A stretch of 64,000 nt of DNA from Eutrigla gurnardus (lineage: Eukaryota > Chordata > Actinopteri > Perciformes > Triglidae). Positions 47,996 through 61,500 of this stretch are shown here, piece after piece. The first letter of the stretch is position 1; every line of letters starts with the position of its first letter. Below the pieces are notes generated by a model, which was not told the DNA's origin, ran no database searches, and worked only from the letters and a program-made list of their open reading frames with translations. The stretch lies in assembly GCA_963514095.1 (NCBI GenBank), contig OY741267.1, positions 14,998,261-15,062,260 on the forward strand, written 5' to 3'. Both the position numbers and the translations under genes were made by a program.

Positions 47996-49403
47996 GGATT
48001 ATATTATGCTGTATATGCCAAATGTCTTGTGATGTTTTCTCCCTTGGAATTAATTATACTCTTGCAAGCTTTGGGGTCATCAAATTCAGCAAGAGTGCAA
48101 AGTGCATGCAAATGTGACCCACTTTGTTCCACGCTTGTTCTCGGTGTGAACAACAACAACCAGTGGCCAAAATTAGACGTGTCCCACATGTTATGTCCTT
48201 ACGTAATTTATCTAATCGTGCTGTGACGTCAAATAGTTTCCCTGAGCGCTCGGTAACTCTGCGCTCTCTTCCTGATGTCTCTTTGCACAGGAATGTGTGT
48301 TTGGGTCTGTAGAGCTGCTGGTTACTGTAGGCTGTCATTCATATTTTAGCTTCTCCAGGCCATAGCTGTTAGGATGCATTTTTAACCTTGGAAAAGCGAG
48401 GGGCTGAAATGCGTGGAGGCAGCCCTGTGGAGGAAGCCGTGTATGTGTACAGGCTCCTCACCGGCAGCCTGCCTCAGGCCTGGCCTCCCACTGAGCCACG
48501 AAGGAGCTACACTGCACCTGAACATCTTTTGTCCTGCAGTGTGAATAAAAGTAAGCAGTGAAGTAATATCGGTTCCAACTCCATTTATGTAGGATACAGT
48601 AACAAGGGAACACGGGGAAAACACCTCTAAATGTTCCGGGAAGGAGGCTGCACCCATACTGTTTTGTACCAGCTTGCATGAAAATGTGTCTGTTAAGGCC
48701 AACTGAATTTACACCTGAGAAACAACAGGACCACATAGTCTGCTTAGCTTTAACAAAATAAGTTTATCAGTTTGTTACTGCCTCGAATTTAGAATGTGTT
48801 TCTATTCATAATTATTTTTTCAGTTATAATGGACTCTGCAAACTCAGGTTATTCCCCACATTGACTCTGATCCATGTTAAAGGCATTACCATCGGAGCTG
48901 GAGATCCATCTGACTGCAGTTTAGTATAATAATGGAGAGGCTCAGAAATGGTGTGTTACATTTGATTTGCTCATAGTTTGTTCACACCAAACCCTGTCGA
49001 CATGTCCCACCTTTAGAATAAACCACTAACTGAGGTAATAAAAGCATGGGCTGTTCAACTTTTCCCTGCAAAGAGTGACCTTCTGCCTCATATTTATTCA
49101 TGTAGTTATTGATGCATTTAGAATCTCAGATGTTCCGTCGTTTGGTTTTGCTCTGATAATGTCACCCTTATGATGTTTTGACGAGATAACCTGTGTGCAA
49201 GCAATGGGGGGTGGCGAGCAGGGGCTCTCGCCTTCTCTATGAGGCATAAGAGACTAATGACTACGCGGCGGCAGCACCCCCTACCGGGCGGCAAATTATT
49301 CTCCACAGGGCTGCGGTCCTGATGCTGAGGGATGCTGAGGATGCTGCGCGGGGCAGGGAGGGGTGAGTATAAATCTGCTTTTGATCGAAAAAACCGTGGC
49401 ACA
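47996..49403. other. Intergenic, sdhc to tRNA gene
   Basis: About 1.4 kb in which I see no gene, microsatellite or recognised repeat. Confidence 0.5.
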
Positions 49404-49477
49404 GTCTCTGTGGCGCAATGGAATAGCGCGCTGGACTTCTAATCCAGAGGCTCCGGGTTCGAGTCCCGGCAGAGATG
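49404..49477 (+). tRNA. tRNA-Arg (anticodon TCT)
   Basis: A 74-base intronless tRNA gene. The acceptor stem gtctctg pairs with cagagat (one G-U at the end). The anticodon stem ctgga/tccag encloses loop cttctaa, with TCT at 49438-49440. The T arm carries the internal promoter B box ggttcgagtcc (49456-49466), and tggcgcaatgg near the 5' end matches the A box. A T5 run at 49493-49497 supplies the RNA polymerase III terminator. The sequence is almost the same as vertebrate tRNA-Arg(TCT) genes. It decodes AGA. CCA is not encoded, as expected for eukaryotes. Confidence 0.95.
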
Positions 49478-49492
49478 TGAAAGTGTTCCGGC

Positions 49493-49497
49493 TTTTT
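49493..49497 (+). terminator. RNA polymerase III terminator of the tRNA gene
   Basis: Five consecutive T residues on the coding strand 16 bases after the tRNA end. Confidence 0.8.
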
Positions 49498-51440
49498 GGA
49501 TGGGTGATGGAGAGAAGAAAGTAGATGTACTGTTGTGTTGCTTTTGCGACTGCAATGGATTTTACAAGACTCCTCTGTATACAGCCGTGACGGATAGATA
49601 GTCAGGCATTCTGAGATGTGCTTATTTCAGGCCAAATACAGAGTGCATCCGCGCTGAATTAGAAATATCACATGGATGAGCCTTTTAAGCGCATAAAGGT
49701 CAGCGCATTAATATGCAGATTTCCAACGGGCAAAAGAATCAAAGGAGCCTGCTGTGGCAGCGCAGCGCGGTCTTCGTTTCCAGCGCATTGGTATATCCGG
49801 TCTTTAAGTGCGGTCATCATCACGTAGATAAAAGCACCGCGGGACAACGCAGCCTCGTCGCGTGAAAGTCAGTGGACACGCGCGCGCACGCTCGCTCGAG
49901 CACGCTTTCAGCACCTGGGGCTGACCACTCGTTTAAACCCCCAAGCAAAAGCTTTTCTAATGCAGGGCCAACAACAAAACATTTAAAGCCTCTCCCGTTC
50001 TCGTAACAAGTGTTTAATGACGCCAGATGCTGCATTCCCAGCCTCCCATTTAGTTCAGAGACACGGGGAGAGTGAGAGAACGGCTCCCGTTTACTTTGAA
50101 CATTAATGACTCATAGTGCCAGGAAATGGTCTCGTCTCAAGATTGTTTTTTTGTTTGTGCAGATTTTGTATCGAATTATAGACTGTAACTACAATGTGGC
50201 GGTGCAAGTTGGAGAATAAGTGTTGCAATAATCATTGTGTGTGTGTGTTTTCTTCCAGACTGGGGGCATTTCTGGAATCCTTTCAAGGACCCCCGAAGGT
50301 GGACTTTAGTTCGTGCATTAAAAAAGCATACATTACCCAAATCATGGGAGCCCAGAGCAGCACTAGGCCTACTTATTTCTCCCAATTTGGGAAGCAGATG
50401 CTTGCTTGAAGATCTTTAAAACGCCCCGGCTCCAACTCCTCCCGGCCGCGGTGTTTTTTTGTTATTTTGTATTTTCTTCAAACCCACCTCCCCGGTTTCA
50501 GTTTGTCACCACTGATTGGGCTGTCGTGCGGCTGCCGCCATCCATGTTTAACCCCATCATGCCTCCCCACACACAGACCTAATCCGCCAGTAAAACTAAT
50601 CCTTAATCCTCTCTGGCAAGTTGAACAACCCCCCCCTCCATCCACCCCTCCCTCCCTCCTCCGTCCCTTGGATCCTGATTCCCCAAACGGGCCTGATGCA
50701 TGACACGTCAGAGCTGTATAGACTGATATGTAATGATATGTAAAACTGGTCATTTACAGGGGTATAAACATGACCATGTATGAACTGGATGGAGGCATTA
50801 TACAAATTTCGAGGTGATACGAGATGCAAAAGTACCAATAAAGTCGCTGTTTAAGCTACAGAGGGACAGCAGTGTTGTAGGGGATAAGTGCACACAATGA
50901 CTCAGAAAAGTTCCACAGCTCCACAAGGAGAAGGACTCAGTATATCATTAACATATTGCAAATGATCAGGCCTACGGGAAATAGCGCTGGGCCTATCTGC
51001 GAGATAGGGGGTAATACAGCTCCATAATATCAACGATAAGAACCATTATAGGCTACCGAGGAGCGAGGCAACTGGAGATGTCCCCATGCTGTTTCGTTAC
51101 GGGACACGTGTAGGCTTTAACCCAGGGTACAAGGTAGGCGGGATACCCGACCTACTCCCCATCACACCCGTAGATAAAGTGAGCGGGGAATCCTGCAGTA
51201 ATGTGCCACCACGGGAGATAATAAAATACCATTAACGCGCGATAAGGTCAGTGTAGACACTGTGGAGCGTATAGAGGGGACGTTATGGTTATTTCTCACA
51301 CTTCTCTATCTGCTCCATCTCCTCCTCCATGTTGCTCTCAGCCAGTAGGCCCCTGCTCTGGCCCTGTTATCCCGATGGTACGGGCTAAATCGTATTAACA
51401 TCCCCTCCCTCCCTCCCTCCCCCACACCATCCCCTCCCTC
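49498..51440. other. Intergenic, tRNA gene to third gene
   Basis: No gene recognised. It is more GC-rich and less repetitive than the atp1a2 introns, with a CpG-containing stretch (about 49750-49920). It may include 5' regulatory sequence of the next gene. Confidence 0.45.
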
Positions 51441-51469
51441 CCTTGTCCCCTCCCCTCCCTCTCGTCTTT

Positions 51470-51765
51470 CAGACAGACTGTTTTTGCTGCAGTGAACGGC
51501 AGCCGTGGAGAGAGAGAGAGAGAGCGAGCCAGATACAAACACACGGAGTGAGAGAGAGAGAGAGAGAGAGTGAGCGCGCGCGGAGGAAAAGCAAGAAAAA
51601 CAAAGAGTCAGGAGAAGGAGATACAAAAAAAAAAGAAAAGTCGATCAAAACAGATTGAGAGAATACTCCGGACGAGCGACTGCTGCGCATCAAAGGAAGG
51701 ACCGAGCCGGGGACCTTATTGGAGACCAGCGCCAACAAAACCCGACTCCGGAGGCGGAATATAAC

Positions 51766-51766
<1 letters not shown>
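51470..51766 (+). other. Candidate non-coding first exon of the third gene
   Basis: A purine-rich segment with (GA)n runs ends in CpG-containing sequence just before a (GT)n tract that could provide a donor (ataacg|gtgtgt). The ATG-bearing exon at 53331 has a strong 3' splice site, so an upstream non-coding exon must exist. This is the best-placed candidate, but it rests on position and composition only. Confidence 0.25.

Positions 51767-51810
<44 letters not shown>
51767..51810. repeat. (GT)22 microsatellite
   Basis: A perfect 44-base dinucleotide tract in the 5' region of the third gene. A larger tract, (TG)34, lies at 52123-52190. Confidence 0.95.
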
Positions 51811-51816
<6 letters not shown>

Positions 51817-52119
51817 TATTAGCGCGCATTGCTTCGCAGTTTGTGTTGTTGTCCAGGGTTTGGCTGTGTAGTGTGCGGGGCGGACGGGAGACACCTGTCA
51901 GTGCTGACGCTCTCCCCGTCTCCAGGAATGTGTCTGTGTGCGCACTCCGGCTCGGCTTGTATGTGTGTGTAATCTGTTATGCTTGCCCAGGGAGAGAGCT
52001 GTACCCCCACCCCCTCTTCTTTTATAATTTACTCTGAATATGCGATTTGTTGTCGGGTTGCCTGCGCGCTCTACCCCGTCCTCCTCCTCCTCTCTCCCGG
52101 ATCTATCGCCCTGCAAAAG

Positions 52120-52122
<3 letters not shown>

Positions 52123-52190
<68 letters not shown>
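52123..52190. repeat. (TG)34 microsatellite
   Basis: A perfect 68-base dinucleotide tract. It creates long artificial open frames on both strands in this stretch. Confidence 0.95.
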
Positions 52191-52191
<1 letters not shown>

Positions 52192-53330
52192 TGGAAGCAG
52201 CCACCTCTCCCTCAACGAGCGACTCTCTAAACATCATCCCATCCGCGCCGGATATTTCTATAAGTGGGGGAGCAGGTGTGAGAAAACGAGCTGCGAGCCG
52301 AGAAACACCACTCCGGTGCTCCCGCGGTCCGCCGCGGCGACGCAGGCCACCGCCGGCTCTCATTCTTGTTATTCTTCGTGTTATTAGCATCAGGTTTACT
52401 GTGATTACTGTCCGCCTAAGAGCAGAGCGCTCGAACTTTAATCACGCCCAGTGGCCGGCTTACATCCCACGGATGTGCACTTGTTCTAGTTTTTGTTTTC
52501 ATTTCTCGCCATCACTCAACAGGAAGGGCTGGAGCAACAATAAACACAGCCCACTGTACCCACCCCCACCCCTCCCATCCCACCCCTCTATCCCCGCCCT
52601 AACCTCCCGCCCGTCCCGCAGGCAACACTCCTGCCTGCTCGGTTCCCTCTCAGCGCTGGCAGCCAGGGAGCGTTTCGCAGATGGACCGAGAGCTTACCTC
52701 GGCGCAGGCCACTGCTATTTTAAGGAATGTGCACGAGAGAAAACGAGTGTGTGTGTGTGTTTGACAAAGAGGGAGAGATGGAGAGAGAGGGAGAACGAGT
52801 ATGTGATGCTATTATACACGTCTGTCCGTCTCCATCCTCAGTTTTTTTAATTATTATTTTCTTTCCGATTCTCGTTTCCCCGGATCTACTGGGTATTGTT
52901 CATTTGCGTTATTTCCAATTAGCGTGAATTAGTTGGAGCTCGGTTATGGGCTGTCCAAAACATTGGCTCTCCTTCCCTCCGCATGCGCAGAGCTTGTTAA
53001 AGTGGATGAATAAATTCACTGTATTATGAACCAACTCCTCTTCTCCCCTCATTACCACCCATACACCCACCACCACCACCGCTGCCTCCTCCTCTCTGCT
53101 GTTCGGCTCCATCGCCCCCCCCCCCCCCCTTTCCCTTCCCTTACCCCCGTGTCTCTCAATCGGCCCTGAATATGGTATGACACAAGCAGATCGATGAATA
53201 CCCATAGGGCAACAGGGGGGGGGGGGCAAGGTTTATTCAGCAGCAGCCAACCAATGGCAGGGGATGCAATTAGTGGCCAGTCGGCTTGCCCGCTTGTTTT
53301 CCTTATCTCTCCACTGCTCTCCCCCTGCAG

Positions 53331-53488
53331 GTGACACTTCAGAGCTCCTCTGCCCTCCTGAGGATTCAGTGAGACAGGCGGATCTGTGTGCCCGACCATG
53401 GCCTTCCCATCAGCCCCCTCTGCATTATGGAGCGTCAGCTTATTGACAGTACTATTCGCAGCTGCGGTTCACAGCAACATTATACACG
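53331..53488 (+). CDS. Signal-peptide exon of an unidentified secreted or membrane protein (5' partial gene; CDS from 53398)
   Basis: The exon is bounded by a strong acceptor (ccctgcag, 53329-53330) and donor gtaagc at 53489. Its ATG at 53398 opens 30 codons plus one base. The product is a classic signal peptide: MAFPSAPSALWS, hydrophobic core VSLLTVLFAAAV, then a likely cleavage site near VHS. Ending in phase 1 just after the signal peptide is the usual arrangement in genes whose next exon encodes an immunoglobulin domain. The following exon is not in the window, so the first intron after the signal peptide is longer than 10.5 kb. Human 1q23 synteny (ATP1A2, SDHC) and the huge intron make a CADM3-like cell-adhesion molecule or another immunoglobulin-superfamily gene possible, but the residues themselves do not identify it. 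Confidence 0.65.
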
Positions 53489-55534
53489 GTAAGCACCTCT
53501 CTTCCTCTTTATCTATCGGCCTCCTATTCTATATATCTCGCTGTCGACACCCCCCCACCTGGGCCCCTGACCTCCCTGACCCTCTCTTTCAGTCCCTGGT
53601 GGTGCCCCTTATCTGTTGACCTGAGGCTTTTTTGTTGTTGTTTCCTGTATTATGACAAGGGAAGCAGAGAGCCGTTAATAAGCACATGGGACACTCCCAC
53701 CTCCCCGGACCCCGGGTGGAATTTCTGCCGTTGTTTTTGAGGAATGTGTGTGACTTGCACGTGGGCGCTGGACTCCACGCTCGCATGCACACCGCGGGCC
53801 CTCGCTGGTGCTCCCTCGCCCCACCGCTTCCTCCGCTTTCTCTCTCGGCGGCACCTTGCATCCGAGCACAACAGCAGGCCCACGCTCACGCACTCGCCTT
53901 CTCCTTCTCCCTTTGACCCGCTCAGCACCTCATGCACGGGGCCGTATCTGTGTCAGCGGCTCATGCGACCTGGAGATAAGCGGTAATCTTGTACTTTCTC
54001 AAATAGCATCACGGGAGCGTGCGCACACTCAACACAACGTTCAGCCACATGACACCCCTCATCGCCGAAGCTATGATGAGCTGGGTGTGGCTGGACGCGG
54101 GTGGTAAGAGAGGATTTGATGAGAGAAGCACTTTGTAATGATATCATCCCTGCTGTGAGCACGCCGCCAATAGGAATACACTGTCCAATGTGCTTTTCCA
54201 ATTACATAACACTCAAGTGACTGGCTGTCGGTAACACGACCGTTAGAGGGCAAATCGTGCGGATAGCAGAGAAAGGTGCAGCGTGTTTGTCCCTCAATCC
54301 TGAAAATTGATCGACTCGGGTTGAATGTTGTTGGCGTTTTCTCATTACAGTAAGGACTTAATTGCGCAGAGTGTTTGGCAAAGAACCGTAAGATGATCCA
54401 GCAGGCATGAGGCTTTCTAATAGACGGAGCCTCATTTGCATTTGCAATATATATATATACTCGGCGGCCCCTTGCACTCACTCGTGCACGCCCACACAAT
54501 CTCACACATCTGAATGCATCCGTGAGTGCATGGGCACGTGCACCGTGCACACGTGTGTGTGTGCACAGACGTGTGCATGTGCACAGACGTGCAAGCTCTC
54601 GCATCACATTTACTGGACCTCCGCTTCATTTCTCCACATCAGCTGTTTTTACCGCATGTTCAATTATTCATCCTTGTGTTTGTGTGTGAAGTTGTGGGGA
54701 AGTGGAGGGTGTCGGTGTGAGCTCGCAGTGGTCAACGCAGTAAAGAGTGAGAAAACAGTCTGGCTGTGCCAAGAAGCCGGTATGAGGTCACTGCTGAACA
54801 CATGCAAATGGAGGCCAGTCGAGGGCCCCCGATCGCTGTCGAAAGATGAGAAATGCACAAAACAATCTCCAGAACGAGACGCTGATGATGAAATATCAAT
54901 CTCTCGTCAGAGCGCTGACCCCGGCCGTGTAGCTCGTCATTGAAACCCGTGCAGCGGTTCGTTATTTGGGTCCGAAAAACGATTTTGGCTTGCTTTCAGA
55001 CTCGTGTCACATTTGATTAAGGTGTGCTAGCGGGAGGCCTAACCATGCATGACCAATACCTGCTTTGGTTTTCACCTAAGAGCTGTTTTACATTATCATG
55101 TCAGTCAAGGAGAGTTATTAAGGCCGGTACGTCTGACAGTGTTTCGGAGATTAGAAAACATGTCAAAGAGTGCAATTGAGAGTCGAAGTGAAGCGGGGAC
55201 GGATTGCTGACTTAACAGTCTTGGTGCGCATGTTGGAAACCATTAAGTTGTACTCAAGGTCTTTTTCTCATTAACTTCTGCTATCAAAGCATAATGAAAT
55301 ACTAATATTGCCTACACTGAAAAAACTAATAACATTTTTTGCAGCGAAATCAATCAGAATCACTTTTGTCAAAAAGAAAAATGTAATTATAATTCTTGAT
55401 TTTCTTGGAAAGACATTAATCAGAATAAGAATGCATACGTCTTTCATCTATGAAGTACAGGGACTTGTGGTGGCGCTGCTGAAACAAATACTGTCCATTT
55501 TTATACTTTCTCATTGGCAAACAAGGAACTCACA

Positions 55535-55565
<31 letters not shown>

Positions 55566-58500
55566 ATAAATAAGCAACACACCAATACTGATATCTATAT
55601 TGGGCTGATACTGACTCAGATAGCTGGATCGGGTATCAATGACAATGATCTATTCAGCTCCGCTTCTATGTTTATATTCTATTGGAATTTGAATTCCTTA
55701 ACAGTTTGTTACATTTCTATGTGTTCATTTGACACATTTAGTTTTACTATGTTAGGAAGGCATTGTTTGAGCCCAGCCTGTTGATTCCTCACACGTAAAA
55801 TAATGAGTCACTTCCACACACTGAGACACGCAGCTTATAAATTAATCATTGTATGGTATTGGCTATCGCTATGGTGACTGAAACACCCTGATCAGTGCAT
55901 CCCCAGTGTGTTTATATATTATAATTTTGCATTTTATTCATATAGGGCCAACAAAATAACAGATGTTATCTCAGCCCACTTTTCATATAGAGCAGGTCTA
56001 CCATACCTATTATATACGTTGTGGGTCTTCACTGTGCTGTGGAATGGAGACATGTGAGTAATGTGGCACACAGTGGTGAAGCAGCTTCAGAGGGAAATAG
56101 GGTATAAGCTGCAGAGCGCTGGTTCATCGCTCGCATCTGCTGCGATCTGTCCGAGCGGCTGTTAAGTAGAAGATGGGGCGGGGCCGGGCGGGCAGACCGA
56201 TAACACCGTCATAATGGAGATCTCCACGCTAAGAGGCCCTGGAACAGAATGGTCTACTTAGCATAAATAATTCAATGTTATGTATCAGAGAGGAAAAAGC
56301 GATTAGCTCAGCAGATCAATGCAGGAGCAGATGAGCAATCAGAGAGCAGCGCTGCGACTCACGGGAGGCGACGGCGAATTAAAAGCGTGCAGTTTGTCCC
56401 TTCAAAGAAGGGGGAGATGGAAAGAGGAGCTCCCCTCGTGACTTATGGGCTTGATTAAAATACAGCAACCAACAGGCTGCATGCCTCGACTGCTTATTTC
56501 CTGCCCAGCCCTTGACTCCCCCCCCCCTCCCCCACCGCTTCCACTTCCACTGACCCATCTTCATTTGATGTGTGTCAAAGTCAGGGGAATGACAGCACCG
56601 ACTCTCTTTTTTTCCCCCTCTCTCCCCTGGATTCATCTTTGACCAGGCTTCCTTAGAGCGAGTGAATGAATTGGGCAGACACTAATTGCGCGCCATTTGA
56701 CATATCCATTTCCACAGCTGGATGTGCAGCCATGCGCCGCGGATGGAAAGTGCCTCTCGGAAGGGCACAGATTAGGCAGGCGTGCAGTAGGCCGGCCATG
56801 CCCTGGTTCTGTGCTGCTGACCCAGTTACCTCGGGGCTGCTGTGGCGCGTGCGGAGGGTCCGTCAGCATTCAGCAGGACAGTGTGTGGAGCTGGCGTGCT
56901 GCGGCCTCCCATCAGCCACCTGGCCCTCAACGCCACGGCAGCCCCGATCCCACATGTTTTGCATTCATGACCAGAAAACATGCCTAATAGTTTATTTACC
57001 TTGGCGAGGTTCTTGCCGGTCGGAAACAAGTGAACGAAGCCCCGCGCTTCCAGCTGCGGCCGATAATGAATGAGGATTAAAGGATGGGAGCAGTGTGGAT
57101 GGATCGTTAGTGCCGTAGGATTTACAGGCGGTAGGGCCCCGCATGTGTTTGCCTCCGCCAGCGGTTCACTTTATCCTGCCACAAAACGGGCTCCTTCCCC
57201 TCTGGACCGGCGCTTTCTCGCTGGCTTGTTGCCCACTTCCTGTGTGTGCTGCTGTTGTTTATTGTTGACTTCCTGTGTGCCAAGATGGAGGGTGGGAGGG
57301 GGGGGGGCATTTGGCTAATACACAGTGCGGCTAGCACACAATAGCAGTAGGCGGTTTGGATGGGAGGCCTCTGCCTGTTAACAAGGCTGACTGATAAGCA
57401 GTGGCTCATTAACAAGCCGAGGTACACAGAGCCTCGGGGAATTACCGCCTAGCCACTGTGACATTAATAAGAGGCCTAAGCTATTTTTCCATTTGGCTCC
57501 ACCAGCACCGGGCAGAACCGGCGGTTTTCAATCTCGACCATGGCTATTTACTGGCTCCGGTGCTTTTTCATCTGTTTCAGCCACTGGTTACCTGGTCTGA
57601 TTGGTGAGGGCTAGATCAGTGTTGTCATCGTGCTGCAGCTCATGACATCCGCTGCTTCAATCGAAAACCAGACGGAGTGATTCGTTTTCTGCACATTCAT
57701 TCAGAAACATCTGGGGAGGAGCCCAATTAATTCTTCTTGTGCCAATTAATTAGCAATATGTTTGTTTTTTTTAAACAGGAAAAACAAGACAACGGCATTC
57801 CAACTCATCTCGTAGTCTTCAATCAATGAGGCTGACGGGGATCGTGACAGTTAATTGATCCAATTATGCGTCTGCAATACCTCAGCACAATGTGCAGGAT
57901 CAACTATCCGCTTTCAAACATTCTAAAATCCAAAGCCATATCACTTCGGCTCTCTCTCGTGTGCTTATTCTTCTCTGATCCTTTAAGTGTTTCGTTGTCC
58001 AGATCGGTTTTGTGATTATGAATCGGATCCTGATTGGCTGGCATTAGTTTGCAACAGATTCACATCTGGCAGAAAACCAATTATTTCTCCTGTTCATCAT
58101 GCCGATTAATTAAGGCGCTGTGGCTGATTGATTAAACTCCCAACAAAGACTCCAACCATGAGCACCAGAGCCTTGGGGATGATTTGCATCGCGTATTATG
58201 CACGTTGCTGTGGCTTCATGTTATCTTCATATAGCTGCTCAGACAAGCCCAAGCATCCCGACAACGCCCCGACAAGGCACAAGTGTCGATAAGTAACTTG
58301 TGGCTATATGAAGCAGGATTAAAATGCAGTGGCGCGCCAGGATCGTCTAAAAGCTATTCAGAGCCTCCGAACAAGACTCCATTAAACCTCATCAATATGA
58401 GTCAGATCGCATCCACTCAGGAAATGTGAGATTACGCCAGAAGAGATCAATCTCACCTGCTGGCATCATAATAACGGCAAATGTCATTTGGGAACGGAAA

Positions 58501-61500
58501 GGCGGAAGTGCTCTTGAGATTTCTGCAAAGCCCCAACACACTCGGCTTCCTCTCGGGGGCGCTCTCAGAAGAGGCATCGATCCACAGAACGAGGGGTCCG
58601 GCGAGCTGTCAGTCTCACAAAGAAACCGCCGGTTAAACAAACCCAACAACAACATCAACGTCAGCCTTGGAATAAATTAATCCACTTTGTTTTCAGCACC
58701 AAGAGACCTTATTATTGTGCTCCGCACTCAACTGGCTTCTCCTTTGATCAAGTCCAACTCTACCCCCCCTCCTTCTCCCATTACCTGCCGGAATTCTCCG
58801 ATGGCTGTTTTAATTGATTGCTGCGGGGGCTGGAAATCACCCATCATGTCATTGACGCACGGCTGCTCAGACCAAGGGCTTCCTGCGAAGGTGTGTCTGT
58901 TTGTTGAAGCCCATCACCGCGCCGCGTGAAACTCCGGCTATGATGGGTGCCGGAAGACGCGAGTGCGTGGCCATAAAGCGCAGCATTCATATTGATTGAG
59001 TCTGAGTGCCGAGGGTTCCCCCCGAGCGCCAGGAGCTCCACCAATGAATGGGCGGAGGTTGCTCTTGTTTATTGCCTCTTTTTGATGATGCCATCACTTC
59101 AGCTGGCGGTAGGGAGTGCATCTGGGGATCGTATCGCTGATATCACAACCCTAAAGCCATTTTAATTCACCTGTGCGCTCCCCGTGGGAATCCTCCCTAC
59201 AGTCTGGTTTCTGCTGAGGATATCAATGTCCATTCGGTGGACGGTGAGACTTATCACGCATCTGTGGTAGCACGGTCAACCGGTGTGAACCTGCACTGTC
59301 ACGGCCGTTATCCCCAAGAGTATCCACGGTGAATCCTTGCAAAATGTCGTGTTATTGCACTTGAAATACTTCTGAATATGCTATTTTGTTGCAAACATGC
59401 ACACCGAGTGAAAACGATGGGAGTCCTTGAGGCAGTGTCCCGTGTGTGCACATGCAGTTTGAAGTTTTTGATGGATTTAACAGTGACGGCGATTAAACTG
59501 GGGTGCTTTGCGGGATACAAAGCGACTCTAAAAGTATTATTGTACCGAAGCAGGTTGAAAAGAATATTGTTCGCTATACATAGCATATCTTTATTGTTTC
59601 CGTTGCAAGTTTATGGTTCACTCAGATGTGGGTTTTAGCATCGAAACGGTTGGATGGTGTCATTATTTAAGTTTTTTTGTGTTTCGTGTAACACAGCTAC
59701 TGCTCAACAGAGTTTCGTTTATGGTTCCGCTGCATCGCTGCACTCCTTATGCCTCCCAATCAAGCTGTACCTCACTGCTCAGATGCTCATGGCTCCCATA
59801 TAAGTCTGCTATTAAAACGCAGTCTGTATTTCTTGTCCTTTGCATTTATACAGTACGTGACATTTAGCGCATGTGGGGTTTTTTTATCATCATTTATGGC
59901 TGCATTGTAATTGGATCAGATTCGTCACAGGAAGGCGGGGAAGTTGTTCGGAAGGTTGCATTGTCAACAAGAACAAGCATGACGGGTGTGGGATCATTAG
60001 ACGTGATACCACACCGCCTGGATTTACTTTTCATCCAAGTGGAAAAGGTCGTCTTTTTACGAGGCTTTCCTGGAAGGCAACGGAAATGATGACGTGTGTT
60101 TTTTTTTGCAACTCCTGTAAATGCTATGGAAGAGCAAAAGTATGGGGGGCGGTACTGTCGGTGTCTTTGGAGGGGCTGAGCGGACGGCAAACTTCCCAGT
60201 GAGTTCAGACTTTTCTGCACAGTTTGCAAGATGTGAATACACACGGCTTGGACAGGATGTACTCCTGGTTGTGTTACGATCCCCTCTTGAGGTGATCTAG
60301 AGGACCCCATAACTCTCTCATTGGAATATGCTTTTCCTCACTGTATTAGTTGAATTAACATTTATTTTATATTACACATATTTAAGTTAATATATTAAGG
60401 TGTGAATGAGATCAGGCTCCTAAATGTTTAAACACAGAGTAGAGAAAATAGCCTGTTATTCTACCCGTGGGTCACATTTCCTTCTCAGTGCCTTTGTGCT
60501 TTAAGTTGATTATGTTTCTCCATCAATGCCTCAGCACAGATAGATACCAACCTAACACAATGCATGATTTCATTGTTAGAGTTATTTCACCTTGTAACTG
60601 GTGAATACAGTGACTGCAACGTACTGGAGGTATCATTTCCCTTTCATGAGATCTTTTTTTTTTCTTGAATGGAGGAATTTTAGTGAAGTCGGTGTTTAAT
60701 TTCAGATCCATTTATATAAAACCTGAACCACATTTACATTTCTTTTTTTTACCAGCTCCTCCTCCTGTTCGTTATGTGCAGCACTTTCTTTAAGCCATTT
60801 CTTCGTTTCCAATGAAAGGAGCACGGGCTCTGCTGCTCTGGCTCCCACGTTTTCCAGACTGCAGGCTGATGATGACAAATCCTGTGATATTTGTATTACT
60901 TTGTTCAGGCTACCTGTCGGCATGGTACAGTCGAAATCCATCCTGGTGTACGTGCTGTATAAATGTATACATCTCTATATATATCCTTCCTTTAAACATT
61001 AAATAAGGTTGGCCGATCAATCGAGCAGTCGATCACTGTGATGGAGGACTGATGGAAGCTTCGAACCCACACGCTGCCCAGTGGACAGGTGCAGCCTTGG
61101 CTTCTCCTCTGCATCTGGTCCTTGACACTGATCAGGGGATGATGAGCACATGATGAGTGGACGTGGCTTTTGACGACGAACCCGTCGCCGCGCGGTGCAA
61201 AACCCGGCGCTGCTGCACTGGTTGAAGACAAAGGCACCAAATAGGCATCTCTAATCTCCCTGCTGAATGAATCGGAAACAAAGAGAGGAGGAACGCAGAC
61301 ATAGAGGCTTGGACACACATAGGATAAGCTGATTACCCGGGAAAGGGAGGGGAGGGCGAGGGAGACGGAGGGAGAAAGACAGAGGCATGCACGTGAACAA
61401 CAGAAATCCATACAGTAAGAGCATGTGGGCTCAGAGACGGGGGAGGAGGGGGAGTAGGGTGGGTGGGGAGCAAGCACACTCGGTAATGATGGGGTGCACC

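Noticed and set aside
52047..52850. 267-codon plus-strand frame before the third gene
   Set aside because: It contains the (TG)34 tract translated as Cys-Val repeats, and low-complexity Pro/Ser. The true start exon with a signal peptide lies downstream at 53398 after a good acceptor.
54071..54607. 178-codon frames on both strands near 54.1-54.9 kb
   Set aside because: Built largely from Cys/His/Thr codons of CA/TG-like sequence and overlapping each other in opposite directions; neither resembles a protein.
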